This document shows positions 56,201-64,000 of a stretch of 64,000 nucleotides of DNA, piece after piece; the stretch's first letter is position 1; each line of letters opens with the position of its first letter. The notes below the pieces were generated by a model that saw nothing but the letters and a program-made list of their open reading frames with translations, was not told where the DNA came from and did no database searches. Location: positions 956,679 through 1,020,678 of the forward strand of contig JAHHHY010000001.1 in NCBI GenBank assembly GCA_019359125.1, written 5' to 3'. This DNA is from Pleurocapsa minor GSE-CHR-MK 17-07R (GTDB taxonomy: Bacteria; Chloroflexota; Anaerolineae; Aggregatilineales; Phototrophicaceae). Both the position numbers and the translations under genes were made by a program.

Positions 56201-57562
56201 ATGATTAGGGGAGATACCGTTCATTTACGAAAAGTGCTGCTGGAAAACAAGACAATGGCGGGTGAGCGTACCAAGATAATCACTTTATCCGCAGACAATC
56301 TGCTGACGATCTTTCACATTGCAACCATCAGTCGTTTTGTGATGGCGTTGATCTTCTATCTGGTGTTGACTACGACGGTCGGTGAGCAAAACCCTGGCAG
56401 GCTCTTGGCGATTTTTGACGCAGTGCTGCTGGCGATCTATCTCTCGGTTGATCCTCTGCGACGCCTTTTAGGTGATCGCTACATGCCGATCGCGCTGACA
56501 TGGGCAGTCATCACGCCACTGCTGATCAGCAGCTACACCATGTACCACTTCTTCAGCACGCCGACACCCGCTCAACTTCAGGATCCCATCGAACAGGTCG
56601 CGAATTTTGTGGTGTTGAGCAACATCGCACAAACTCTGGCTGTATTGCTCATTCCGCTGTTGATCGTGAGCTGGCGCTATACACGGCAAAGAGTAATTCA
56701 GTTCTGCCTCGGCACAAGTGTCCTCGACATCGCAGTAATCATTCTGTTTGTCCCCTTAAATGAAGCTAATCTGGCTGTGGCACTTAGCTTGATTGGCTTT
56801 CGCCTCGTCATTTTGGGTTTAGTAGGGTTGATGGTTAACCTCCTCGTTACGGTGCAGCGTGCGCAAGCCCAAGCACTGCACGATGCCAATGCCCGATTGC
56901 GCGATTACGCTGCGACCCGCGAACAGCTCATCACCAGTCAGGAACGGAATCGTTTGGCAAGGGAATTGCACGATACGCTAGCACACACGCTGGCAGCAGC
57001 CACCGTTCAACTCGAAGCTGTGCAGGTCATTTGGAACACGCAGCCGGAACGGGCAAAGCAGCTTGTCGAAGAATCTGCGGTGACGATGCGGAGCGGCTTG
57101 CAGGATACCCGCCGTGCGCTGCAAGCCCTTCGTGCGGAAACACTGGAAAGTATTGGCTTCCTGGCATCAATTCACTTGCTGGCTGAATCCATTCAAGCCC
57201 GGTACAAAGTCAAGACAACCGTCGAGACGGCAGATGATGTGGTCTGGCTTACCCAAGAGCAGGAACACGTTTTCTATCGCGTTGCGCAAGAAGCCCTGTT
57301 AAACAGTACTCAGCACGCGCAGGCACAGCACATCAGTATCAAAATCGAAGAAACAAGGGAGAAACTGTGTCTAATAGTAATCGACGACGGAAATGGCTTT
57401 GATCCATCAGCCGTTGATGTAAGCGCCCACTTCGGTGTACAGGGGATGCGCGAACGAGCCGCTATGATTGGTGCGGAACTCAATGTATCCAGCCGGGTTG
57501 GGCAAGGCACACAAGTCGAAATGTTGTTAAATAGGGAACCCGGTGAAAATTCTCATCTGTGA
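56201..57562 (+). CDS. Membrane sensor histidine kinase (HisKA_3)
   Basis: A 453-residue kinase with six predicted membrane helices (about 40-215), a short coiled linker, the HisKA_3 block NRLARELHDTLAHTLAAATVQLEA with H257, and a HATPase domain (DDGNGFDP, FGVQGMRERAAMIGAEL). ATG 56201 and ATG 56255 are both possible starts; neither has a strong ribosome site. The coding end overlaps the response regulator by 20 bases. The divergent triple operator may control it. Confidence 0.92.
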   Translation: MIRGDTVHLRKVLLENKTMAGERTKIITLSADNLLTIFHIATISRFVMALIFYLVLTTTVGEQNPGRLLAIFDAVLLAIYLSVDPLRRLLGDRYMPIALTWAVITPLLISSYTMYHFFSTPTPAQLQDPIEQVANFVVLSNIAQTLAVLLIPLLIVSWRYTRQRVIQFCLGTSVLDIAVIILFVPLNEANLAVALSLIGFRLVILGLVGLMVNLLVTVQRAQAQALHDANARLRDYAATREQLITSQERNRLARELHDTLAHTLAAATVQLEAVQVIWNTQPERAKQLVEESAVTMRSGLQDTRRALQALRAETLESIGFLASIHLLAESIQARYKVKTTVETADDVVWLTQEQEHVFYRVAQEALLNSTQHAQAQHISIKIEETREKLCLIVIDDGNGFDPSAVDVSAHFGVQGMRERAAMIGAELNVSSRVGQGTQVEMLLNREPGENSHL

Positions 57563-58193
57563 CGATCAAGACATCATCACTGAAGGGCTGAAACTGATTC
57601 TCGAATCTCAGGCAGATTTCAGCGTGATGACCGCATCTGATGGCGCGCAGGCGGTCGATAGGGTGGCGGAGAAACAACCCGATCTGGTGCTGATGGACCT
57701 GAAAATGCCCATTATGAACGGGGTCAAAGCGACCGAGATCATCAAGCAGCGTTTCCCGGCGGTCAAGGTGCTGATCCTGACGACCTATGGCGACGACGAC
57801 TGGCTATTTGATGCGATTCGCAGCGGTGCCGACGGATTCCTGCTGAAAGACATCCCGCACGGCGAGTTGTTCAGCGCCATTCGCGGCACCATTGCCGGAG
57901 ATACGCACATTGATCCGAAGGTCGCTCGTAAGCTGTTCGACCATGCCGCGCAGCGGATGCCTGTCCCAAATACCCAGCTATTGAGCATCCTGAACGAACG
58001 TGAGGTCGAGATCCTCCGGTTGATCTCACGCGGCTACAGCAACACCGAGATCGCCGAGACGATTCATCTGTCTGAAGGCACGGTGCGAAACTACATCAGT
58101 GCGCTGTTTTCCAAGCTGGATGTATCAGATCGGACACAAGCGGCACTGCTCGGGCTGCGCTATGGGTTAACGGACATCAGTGATTTGAAGTAG
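57543..58193 (+). CDS. NarL-family response regulator
   Basis: A 216-residue regulator. It has a receiver domain with acidic residues CDDQD (7-10), phosphoacceptor D52 in LVLMDLKMP and K in LLKDIP. A LuxR helix-turn-helix is near 150-205 (LNEREVEILRLISRGYSNTEIAETIHLSEGTVRNYISALFSKL). The start is GTG 57543 within the kinase gene. It is the cognate partner of the kinase just upstream. Confidence 0.93.
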   Translation: MKILICDDQDIITEGLKLILESQADFSVMTASDGAQAVDRVAEKQPDLVLMDLKMPIMNGVKATEIIKQRFPAVKVLILTTYGDDDWLFDAIRSGADGFLLKDIPHGELFSAIRGTIAGDTHIDPKVARKLFDHAAQRMPVPNTQLLSILNEREVEILRLISRGYSNTEIAETIHLSEGTVRNYISALFSKLDVSDRTQAALLGLRYGLTDISDLK

Positions 58194-58232
58194 CCTTGCC
58201 TGCTCCATATTGTGTATAACGCCAAGTCCCTA

Positions 58233-58678
58233 GAGCCTGTTAGGGACCTAGGAAGTGGGCTACGCTTGAGGGAAAAGGTGGCGGCTTTACGGGGAGAATA
58301 AGGCCATGCGCAAGCCCTATCCAGCAGATGTTTCGGATGAAGAATGGGCATTTGTAGCACCCTATTTGTCGTTATTGCCCGAAGATGTCTCATAGCGGGT
58401 GTATAAGTTACGCGAAGTCTTCAATGACATGTGCTACATCCTCAAGACGGGTGTTCCCTGGCGCTGGATACCCAATGACCTGCCGCCGTGGGAGATCGTG
58501 TATCGGCAGACGCAGCGATGGCTCAAAACCGGTGTGTTCGAGGATATGGTCCATAACCTGCGCGTGCTGCCGCGCATCTGCGAGGGAAAAGAACCGGTGC
58601 CCACGGCTGCCATCTTCGACAGCCGAACGATGCAACAATGGCTTCGCTTTCCAGTCGAAATAGGTCTCTAACAGGCTC
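58233..58678 (+). mobile_element. Internally deleted IS5-family element
   Basis: A 446-bp element whose ends GAGCCTGTTAGGGACC and GGTCTCTAACAGGCTC are inverted with one mismatch, flanked on both sides by TA. It contains only the first part of an IS5-type transposase running into the right end. Autonomous elements of this type are about 850 bp, so this is a non-autonomous derivative. Confidence 0.85.
58306..58671 (+). pseudogene. IS5-family transposase, N-terminal part
   Basis: Begins MRKPYPADVSDEEWAFVAPYLSLLPEDVS, then TAG at 58393-58395 where relatives have Gln, then continues RVYKLREVFNDMCYILKTGVPWRWIPNDLPPWETVY-like sequence to IFDSRTMQQ. There the deletion joins it to WLRFPVEIGL and a stop within the right terminal repeat. 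The DDE catalytic core is missing beyond the first Asp. Confidence 0.88.
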
Positions 58679-58693
58679 TAACGACTTGTCCTT

Positions 58694-58905
58694 CCCGCAA
58701 TTGACAATTTACGAGAAAAAAGCCTGTCTGAAACCACCAGACAGGCTTTTTTCTTGCCTGACAATGTTCGAATCCTGTCGCCATACAGCCGCCAAGCTTA
58801 AGCCAAAATTTACCTTCACAACACTAATCTCCCCTACCTGCTTAAACATGTCGGTCTTTCCGCACCGAACCTTCGGCCAGTCTGCCAGAAGCGGGGAGGC
58901 AAAGA
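58694..58905. repeat. ~210-bp dispersed repeat, copy 2
   Basis: Aligns with 17421-17637 over its full length at about 80% identity, beginning CCCGCAATT as at the tRNA-Ser 3' end and closing with GCGGGGAGGCAAAG. It retains the tRNA-like TGTTCGAATCCTGTCGCC string. No tRNA precedes it here; the IS5 derivative ends 15 bases upstream. Confidence 0.8.
58721..58750 (+). terminator. Terminator hairpin inside repeat copy 2
   Basis: The stem AGCCTGTCT / AGACAGGCT with a 9-base loop is followed by TTTTTT. Compared with copy 1 the loop-proximal pairs changed on both sides and pairing improved, so the structure has been maintained. Confidence 0.75.
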
Positions 58906-58947
58906 CAGCCTCGCTTTGCGGGAACCGACCCAAGAGCAGCCTGTACA

Positions 58948-59104
58948 GATGGTGGCTGTCCCAGCATCAACATACACACCGTTCCCGAAACGCGCTGTGT
59001 TGGTCTCGAACAACCGGCCCTCAATGCTGAGCGTCCCGGCCCGCCGATACACACCAGCGCCCTGCACGTTGGGTGTATTGGAGCGCATGGTAGACACTGC
59101 TCAG
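58948..59104 (-). pseudogene. Fragment of the beta-helix surface-protein gene
   Basis: Aligns with 62112-62267 of the large gene at the right edge; the protein reads SNTPNVQGAGVYRRAGTLS and ETNTARFGNGVYVDAGTAT, against SNTANEQGAGVYQRAGTLS and ESNTARFGNGVYVDAGTAT. It is a stray copy of about two repeat units with no start or stop of its own. Confidence 0.8.
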
Positions 59105-59180
59105 GCAAGCGCTCGCAATCGCGAGCAGGCGCCGAAACCGCGCCATCCAGCCAAAAGAGCGCTCAACCACCCTGCCACAT
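59104..59180 (-). pseudogene. C-terminal scrap of an IS5-type transposase
   Basis: Minus-strand codons give RVVERSFGWMARFRRLLAIAS, matching the conserved WVVERTFAWLGRYRRL C-terminal block of IS5-family transposases that holds the catalytic Glu. It directly abuts the beta-helix fragment. No terminal repeats are seen. Confidence 0.7.
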
Positions 59181-59246
59181 CGCAAGCCATACCCAACGCA
59201 ACCTGCCGAATCGGATGATGCGCCGGCCATAGACCAGACGGTGAGT

Positions 59247-59936
59247 TTAACTGTGTTTATGCATTTCCGGCTTGATGCGCACGCCAAGCAGCTCGTGAAA
59301 ATACAGGGTGAGCGGCTTTGCTGCCTGAAACGTCGCAATGACCTGATCGGGAAAATCTGCCTGTGTGGCCACGACATCTGAAAAGGCGCGCTGCGCCATA
59401 AATTCCTTGTAGCGCAGCAGGTCTATTTCCGGATGATCTTTGGCAAAGCCCCGGGGTGCTGTTTTGACCTGTTCCCCCGTCAGTCCGCCAAACATCTGCT
59501 GAAACATCGGCGCGTCGATGATATTCCGGAGCGGACGCGCATCCTCGGCAATGGCCTGGCGCACCGTAAACAGCTCGGCATCCGTCAGCGCGAACGCGCC
59601 GCTAGCCGCCATGGATTCGCCATCAGGGGCAACCCGCACATAATAGGCCTTCCCCAGGCTTTTCCTGCCCTCTGGACCAATCAGCGCAGACATGACCGTA
59701 TTGTAGGGCGATTTGTCATTCGAGAAGCGCACATCGCGGTTGATGCGGTGAATGGCGTCTTTGGGGTCGAGCGGCGGCAGGTCATCAACCGCTGAAAAGC
59801 CAGCAATCAGATTCGCCACCAAATCTTCAAATGCCTTGCGCGCAGCATCATAGTGTTTGCGGTGCGCATCGAACCACTCTTTCGAGTTGTTCTCGCGGAG
59901 CTCGCGAAGAAATTCCAGCGTAATTTGCAGCGACAT
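59247..59936 (-). CDS. DUF2461 family protein
   Basis: A 229-residue soluble protein of the TIGR02453/DUF2461 family. It starts LEFLRELRENNSKEWFDAHRKHYDAARKAFE, and the family's RINRDVRFSNDKSPYNT (about 73-89) and YYVRVAPDG follow. ATG 59936 is preferred because GGGATGAC lies upstream and it gives the usual family length; an in-frame ATG 11 codons upstream exists. Function of the family is unknown. Confidence 0.93.
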   Translation of the reverse strand: MSLQITLEFLRELRENNSKEWFDAHRKHYDAARKAFEDLVANLIAGFSAVDDLPPLDPKDAIHRINRDVRFSNDKSPYNTVMSALIGPEGRKSLGKAYYVRVAPDGESMAASGAFALTDAELFTVRQAIAEDARPLRNIIDAPMFQQMFGGLTGEQVKTAPRGFAKDHPEIDLLRYKEFMAQRAFSDVVATQADFPDQVIATFQAAKPLTLYFHELLGVRIKPEMHKHS

Positions 59937-60027
59937 GAGGTCATCCCTTCGATAGGTTACAGATGGCATTTATGCTACAATTTAATCAGGGCAGAAACCC
60001 GCCTGATTGACATGAAAGGCTGATGAA

Positions 60028-60996
60028 ATGGTATCAGGAACAGCGCGCCTGCTGACAGTGCTGGAACTGCTTCAGTCACGCGAGGTGATGACGGGCAGCG
60101 AGATTGCAGCACGCATGAATGTCGATGTGCGCTCTGTCAGGCGCTACATTCAGGCCCTTCAGGAAATGGGCATCCCGGTCGATGCTGAACGCGGGCGTTA
60201 CGGAGCGTATCGTCTGGATCGCGGGTTCCGCCTGCCTCCTATGATGTTCACGGAAGAGGAAGCGGTCGCCCTCACGCTTGGGTTAATGGTGATGCGCGCC
60301 CTGCGCTTTCCGGTCGATCAGGCAGGTGTGGCGGGCGCACAGGCCAAGATCGAACGCGTTATGCCGCAGGCGGCACTGGATCGTTCACGATCAATTCAAT
60401 CAGCACTGCATTTCAGCACCGTTCATGCCCCCGTGCCTGTAGACAGTCATGTCGTCCAGGTCCTCGCTACAGCCATCAGCCAACGATTACGCGTGCAGAT
60501 TGCATACAGAACATGGAACGATGAACCGAGCCGGCGCACTATCGATCCCTATGGCATCGTCTTTCAGGATGGCTGGTGGTATGTGAGTGGGTTCTGTCAT
60601 CTTAGACAGAATGTCCGTACCTTTCGTCTCGATCGCATCCAAAGCGCACAACCGTCAGGCATCACTTTTGCATACCCGACTGATTTTGATATTGTCGGGC
60701 ATGTCGTCACGTCGTTAAGCGACTCACCGGGAATGCCCTCGATCGAGGTTTTATTCAAGGCGTCGCTTGATGAAGCACGGCGCGCACTCCCGCCTGAGCT
60801 GGGGTCGCTGGAAGTCATCGAGGAAGGGGTGATCTTCCGCCGGCCAGCATATCGCCTGGAGTGGGTAGCGGCACTGCTGCTGACACTGCCCTTTCCCATT
60901 CACATCGTGCAACCGCCCGAACTGCATGACATCTTGCGTTCACTGGCGGAGAAAGCAGCTGCATTGCTTGACACAACCATTATCCACGAGGAATAG
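60028..60996 (+). CDS. WYL-domain transcriptional regulator (YafY-like)
   Basis: A 322-residue protein. The N-terminal helix-turn-helix (about 5-60, LLTVLELLQSREVMTGSEIAARMNVDVRSVRRYIQAL) is followed by the WYL ligand-sensing domain (about 140-215, RRTIDPYGIVFQDGWWYVSGFC) and a C-terminal WCX domain. WYL proteins often sense nucleic-acid or nucleotide ligands and control stress or defence genes. The YdeI-family gene begins three bases after its stop, so the two form an operon. Confidence 0.94.
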   Translation: MVSGTARLLTVLELLQSREVMTGSEIAARMNVDVRSVRRYIQALQEMGIPVDAERGRYGAYRLDRGFRLPPMMFTEEEAVALTLGLMVMRALRFPVDQAGVAGAQAKIERVMPQAALDRSRSIQSALHFSTVHAPVPVDSHVVQVLATAISQRLRVQIAYRTWNDEPSRRTIDPYGIVFQDGWWYVSGFCHLRQNVRTFRLDRIQSAQPSGITFAYPTDFDIVGHVVTSLSDSPGMPSIEVLFKASLDEARRALPPELGSLEVIEEGVIFRRPAYRLEWVAALLLTLPFPIHIVQPPELHDILRSLAEKAAALLDTTIIHEE

Positions 60997-60999
60997 GCT

Positions 61000-61581
61000 A
61001 TGATTCGCAGCGAAGATTTCAGCCAGGTCGAGGTCACCTCATCCGCCGAACTGCATCTGTGGCTGGAAAAGCACCACCATCAGGCAGAGGCCGTATGGCT
61101 GGTCACATGGAAAAAAGAGGCGGCGGACAAGTATGTGTCGCGTGACGAAGTTCTGGATGCCTTACTGTGTTTCGGGTGGATTGATGGCATTCGGCGCAAA
61201 CTGGACGATCAGCGCACAATGCAGCTTGTTTCCCCGCGCCGTGTACAGCATTGGGCGAAAACTTATCAGGAACGCGCTGCCCGCCTGATTGCTGAGGGCA
61301 AAATGCAGCCGGCGGGCCAGCAGGCCATTGATGACGCAAAGGCGAGCGGCTTATGGGATGCACAGGCGGACGTGGACGCGCTGATAATGCCCGATGACCT
61401 GACAGCGGCGCTGACCGCACATCCTTCGGCACTGGAAAACTTTATGGCATTTTCACTGTCCTCGCGGCGTAATGTGCTGCGCTGGATAGCTGGAGCGAAA
61501 ACGACGCCGACGCGTGAGAAACGGATTGCGCAGACTGCTGAACTGGCGGCAAAAAACCAAAAAGTCCCGCAGATGGGTTAA
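61000..61581 (+). CDS. YdeI/OmpD-associated family protein
   Basis: A 193-residue protein with the YdeI family landmarks: LWLEKHHHQAEAVWLVTWKK, then EVLDALLCFGWIDGIRRKLDDQRTMQLVSPRR (about 48-79), WAKTYQERAARLIAEGKM, and a C-terminal LSSRRNVLRWIAGAKTTPTREKRI block. The family has been linked to bacteriocin or antimicrobial tolerance, but the molecular function is unknown. Confidence 0.92.
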   Translation: MIRSEDFSQVEVTSSAELHLWLEKHHHQAEAVWLVTWKKEAADKYVSRDEVLDALLCFGWIDGIRRKLDDQRTMQLVSPRRVQHWAKTYQERAARLIAEGKMQPAGQQAIDDAKASGLWDAQADVDALIMPDDLTAALTAHPSALENFMAFSLSSRRNVLRWIAGAKTTPTREKRIAQTAELAAKNQKVPQMG

Positions 61582-61664
61582 ATTCAACCGGATCAGAGTC
61601 CATCCCGCTGTCCCCACAACCCGTTCACGCTGAGGGACCTGACGCCATGAGCGGACTCCCAAAA

Positions 61665-61695
61665 TTGGAGGGCATCAACTTCTGACGCCCTCCAA
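61665..61695. terminator. Terminator between convergent genes
   Basis: The stem TTGGAGGGC / GCCCTCCAA with a 13-base loop lies between the YdeI-family stop (61581) and the beta-helix stop (61704). On the minus strand it is followed by TTTT, so it fits the beta-helix gene best and may also serve the plus strand. Confidence 0.75.
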
Positions 61696-61703
61696 GTTAA
61701 TTC

Positions 61704-64000
61704 TCAGTTCGGGCAGCCAGCCGTCAGGAACGGTGTCGTCTGCACGTTGGTATTCGCCAGCGCGGCCGTCGGACCCGATGCATCGCCCCACCAGTTCTCG
61801 CGAGCATTGAAGTTCGCGGTCGAGCTGAAGACGGCCCCGCCGAAGCGCGCTGTATTGCCACTGAAACAGACATTCTGCACCTGGCTGGCAGCGGCAGTGC
61901 CCGTGTTGTATACAGCCCCGCCGTTTTCCACTGCCGTATTATTGGTGAACGTGCTGTTGGTCAGCGTGAGCGTGCCGCCGTTGGCCAGTGCTCCGCCGAA
62001 GCGTGCCCGGTTGCCCGTGAACGTACCGCTGCTTACTGCGAGCGTCCCGGTGCGATTCGCGATGGCCGCGCCTTCCTCGGTGGCGATATTGTTCAGGAAT
62101 GCGGCCCCGCTGATGGTGGCCGTACCGGCATCAACATACACGCCGTTCCCGAAACGCGCTGTATTGGATTCGAACAACCCACTCGTGATGCTGAGCGTCC
62201 CGGCGCGCTGATAGACGCCTGCGCCCTGCTCGTTGGCTGTATTCGAGCGCATGGTGACACTGATCAGGGTGGCGCTGCCATTGTTGAGGTAGACGCCGCT
62301 GCCGTAGCGCGCGCTGTTGGACTGAAGGGTCGAATTGCTGATAGAGAGCGTGCCGCCGTTCAGGTAGATCGCGCCAGCGTCCTCCTGGGCTGAGTTCGAC
62401 GAGAGCGTGCTGTTTGTGATATTCAGCGCCCCGCTGCTATGGATGCCGCCGCCAAAGCGCGCGCTGTTGCCTGTCAGCGTGACGCCATCGAGAGACACTG
62501 TCCCCGCATTCTGGATCGCGCCGCCATTGCCGCCACCCGCGTTGAAGTTGCGGACGGTCATGTTTTGCAGCGTGAGCGACCCGGTCGCCGTGACGTTGAA
62601 CAAACGGAACTGCGGCGCAGCACTGCCGCGCTCCAGAATCGCGCCATCGCCGACAATCGTAATCGGCGTCGTGATCGACGGCAGCGCGATGCTGTTAGCC
62701 GCGCTGGCGAAGGTATACGTGCTGTTCGTCAGGCAGATCGCCTCTGCCGATGCGCCGTTTGCGTTGGCGGCATTGATCTCATTGACCAAGCCAAGCGCGT
62801 CGCTGGCCGCAACGGTCACGGTGCAGGTAACGAAGGGTGTAGGGGTAACGGTCACCAGTGAAGGATCGTCAGGTGTTGGCGTGAACGTCTGTGTCGCGAC
62901 ACCAGTGCATGCACCTGGACTGCTCGCTTTAACGTCTTGCTGCACCCCATTGACGAACAGACGCACTGTGTTGGGCGAATTGGGGACAGTTTGCGTCTGG
63001 AAGGTCACATCAGATGGCACTGCTGTGCTGCCCGCTGGCACGGTGCCACTGCCTGTTTGGGGGGTCTGATACACATCCCAGGTGAAATCGACCGCCTGAG
63101 GATTGGTGTTACGCACGCGCCACACGCGAACACTGGCCGGATCAGGTGAACACAGCGAGGTTAAGCGCAACCTTGCCAACGTGGTGGCTGTTTCTGTGGG
63201 AGTTACCGTCGGCGTCGGGGTGGCAGTATCGGTTGGGGTGTGAGTTGCAGTTGGTGTTGGTGTGAAAGTTGAGGTGGGTGTATCAGTCGGTATAAGCGTA
63301 TCCGTTGCTGTCGGCGTGAAGGAAGGCTGAACTGGCGGCAGAGTAAATCCTTCAATGCTGCTGCCGTTGATCGCTAATCCGACTTCGCCGCCGGTATGCA
63401 GCACCTGCCCATTCGGGAGCCAGGCGATATCTGTCAAGGGCTGTGGCATGATGAAATGTGAAACGGCTTCCCCAGTCGCGACATCCCAGATCCAAAGACT
63501 GTAATTGAACCCAATCGCAATTTGAAGGCCGTCAGGACTCCACCGAACCTCAAACACGTAGCCCGGCCCTTCATCTGTCAGCAGTCTTTGTAGCACTTCT
63601 CCCGACGCAGCGTCATAGATGACCACGCCATCTACCGTTGAAGCGGCGATGGCGGTTCCATCCGGTTTCCAGTCGAGCAAGCCAGTGCTGTCCCCTACAA
63701 TTCGCAGCGTGGGTTCAGTGGGGTCCGTATTTCCGCTGATTTCCCAGAGCGTGATGTGCTGGGCTTCTGTGTGGATATCGTAGGTGGATATCGCAAACGT
63801 ATTTCCATCCGGTGACCAACCCATATCAGTGATTTCGCTGGTCGTCATATCGTCACCGAAGCTGATCACGTCCGGCGATTCTGCGCTTGAGATATACGCC
63901 TGTCGTGCCCGACTGGCAGCCAGCCGGTTATCCTGCGGATTCCACGCAATTGGGCCCCCGCCATAAACCCCACCAGGGAGCGAAGGCTCTGTTCGAGTAA
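61704..64000 (-). CDS. Beta-propeller / beta-helix surface protein (5' end outside window)
   Basis: The frame stays open to base 64000, so the N-terminus is missing. Visible order: WD40/PD40-type propeller repeats (IAWNPQDNRLAASRA, MGWSPDGNTFAISTY, LDWKPDGTAIAAS, VRWSPDGLQIAIGF), a TPTPT-rich stalk, a beta-domain with LTSLCSPDPASVRVWRVRNTN, another short stalk, then a right-handed beta-helix of about ten Pmp-like units (NSTLxSNSARxGxGVYxNxGT, often alternating AxEExGA and ARFGxG). It ends NARENWWGDASGP...TAGCPN. It is probably displayed on the cell surface. A stray two-unit fragment of it lies at 58.95 kb. Confidence 0.85.
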   Translation of the reverse strand, partial: TRTEPSLPGGVYGGGPIAWNPQDNRLAASRARQAYISSAESPDVISFGDDMTTSEITDMGWSPDGNTFAISTYDIHTEAQHITLWEISGNTDPTEPTLRIVGDSTGLLDWKPDGTAIAASTVDGVVIYDAASGEVLQRLLTDEGPGYVFEVRWSPDGLQIAIGFNYSLWIWDVATGEAVSHFIMPQPLTDIAWLPNGQVLHTGGEVGLAINGSSIEGFTLPPVQPSFTPTATDTLIPTDTPTSTFTPTPTATHTPTDTATPTPTVTPTETATTLARLRLTSLCSPDPASVRVWRVRNTNPQAVDFTWDVYQTPQTGSGTVPAGSTAVPSDVTFQTQTVPNSPNTVRLFVNGVQQDVKASSPGACTGVATQTFTPTPDDPSLVTVTPTPFVTCTVTVAASDALGLVNEINAANANGASAEAICLTNSTYTFASAANSIALPSITTPITIVGDGAILERGSAAPQFRLFNVTATGSLTLQNMTVRNFNAGGGNGGAIQNAGTVSLDGVTLTGNSARFGGGIHSSGALNITNSTLSSNSAQEDAGAIYLNGGTLSISNSTLQSNSARYGSGVYLNNGSATLISVTMRSNTANEQGAGVYQRAGTLSITSGLFESNTARFGNGVYVDAGTATISGAAFLNNIATEEGAAIANRTGTLAVSSGTFTGNRARFGGALANGGTLTLTNSTFTNNTAVENGGAVYNTGTAAASQVQNVCFSGNTARFGGAVFSSTANFNARENWWGDASGPTAALANTNVQTTPFLTAGCPN

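Noticed and set aside
17421..58905. A 41-kb genomic island with attL and attR at the two 210-bp repeats.
   Set aside because: The repeats differ by about 20%, no identical core is seen, and no integrase gene lies near either end. I kept the repeat as an observation but not the island call.
62000..62700. Regularly spaced ~70-base repeats as a CRISPR-like array.
   Set aside because: They are diverged coding repeats of a beta-helix protein with a period set by ~23 residues and no conserved repeat/spacer structure.

Overview
The window looks like chromosomal DNA from a Chloroflexota bacterium, probably Anaerolineae-like. This is inferred from three things: secreted proteins with long TPTPT stalks, PD40 beta-propeller proteins, and many 7TM sensor modules ending in a DIDIIIRRTLIY segment. 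No rRNA or marker search was possible. Gene order is dense and operonic at both ends, with an accessory and partly decaying middle from about 17.5 to 59.2 kb.

Region 1 (1-17.2 kb) is housekeeping: recG (5' end outside the window), coaD, a coiled-coil SepIVA/DivIVA-like gene, comEC with a ligand-less beta-lactamase-like domain, yihY, nusB-tatC-arginase, convergent rlmN, a CPBP protease, an anchored secreted protein, a PfkB sugar kinase, an MBL hydrolase and a PD40 protein. Two tRNA-Ser genes (TGA and GCT anticodons) follow behind a clear sigma70-type promoter.

Region 2 (17.7-34.6 kb) is the most interesting part. A BTAD-AAA-TPR regulator is divergent from a co-oriented series of genes: a cupredoxin-like secreted protein, a secreted TPR protein, four kinase-less 7TM sensor paralogs plus the relic of a fifth, a second TPR protein, a GAF-SpoIIE phosphatase-HATPase fusion, two STAS anti-anti-sigma proteins, an unknown protein and a phytoene-dehydrogenase-like flavoprotein. 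Four transcription units share an upstream element, CGTAACG-N6-GGAC-N10-TASGCT, with identical spacing. I read this as a split-receptor partner-switching system in which several membrane sensors feed one phosphatase/anti-sigma protein.

Region 3 (35-51.7 kb) is eroded. Two copies of one rve-type insertion sequence share an internal deletion and flank a P450 - glycosyltransferase - histidine kinase - response regulator operon, an adenylyltransferase pseudogene, a broken cupredoxin paralog, secreted proteins (one with a fasciclin domain) that share a 50-bp upstream element, and a broken PadR/ABC locus. Next come a maltodextrin operon (GH13 enzyme with an amber codon, MalG, MalF cut at its N-terminus) and a fragment of a VirB4-like conjugation ATPase.

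Region 4 (51.8-58.2 kb) holds stress or detoxification genes on the minus strand (HdeD, exported haloalkane-dehalogenase-like hydrolase, Tat-exported MBL protein, membrane-anchored DJ-1/PfpI protein). A triple TGACCCG operator separates them from a divergent two-component system.

Region 5 (58.2-64 kb) begins with an internally deleted IS5-family element, a diverged copy of the tRNA-downstream repeat and fragments of a beta-helix gene and a transposase. It then returns to intact genes: DUF2461, WYL regulator, YdeI-family protein, and a large beta-propeller/beta-helix surface protein that runs off the right edge.
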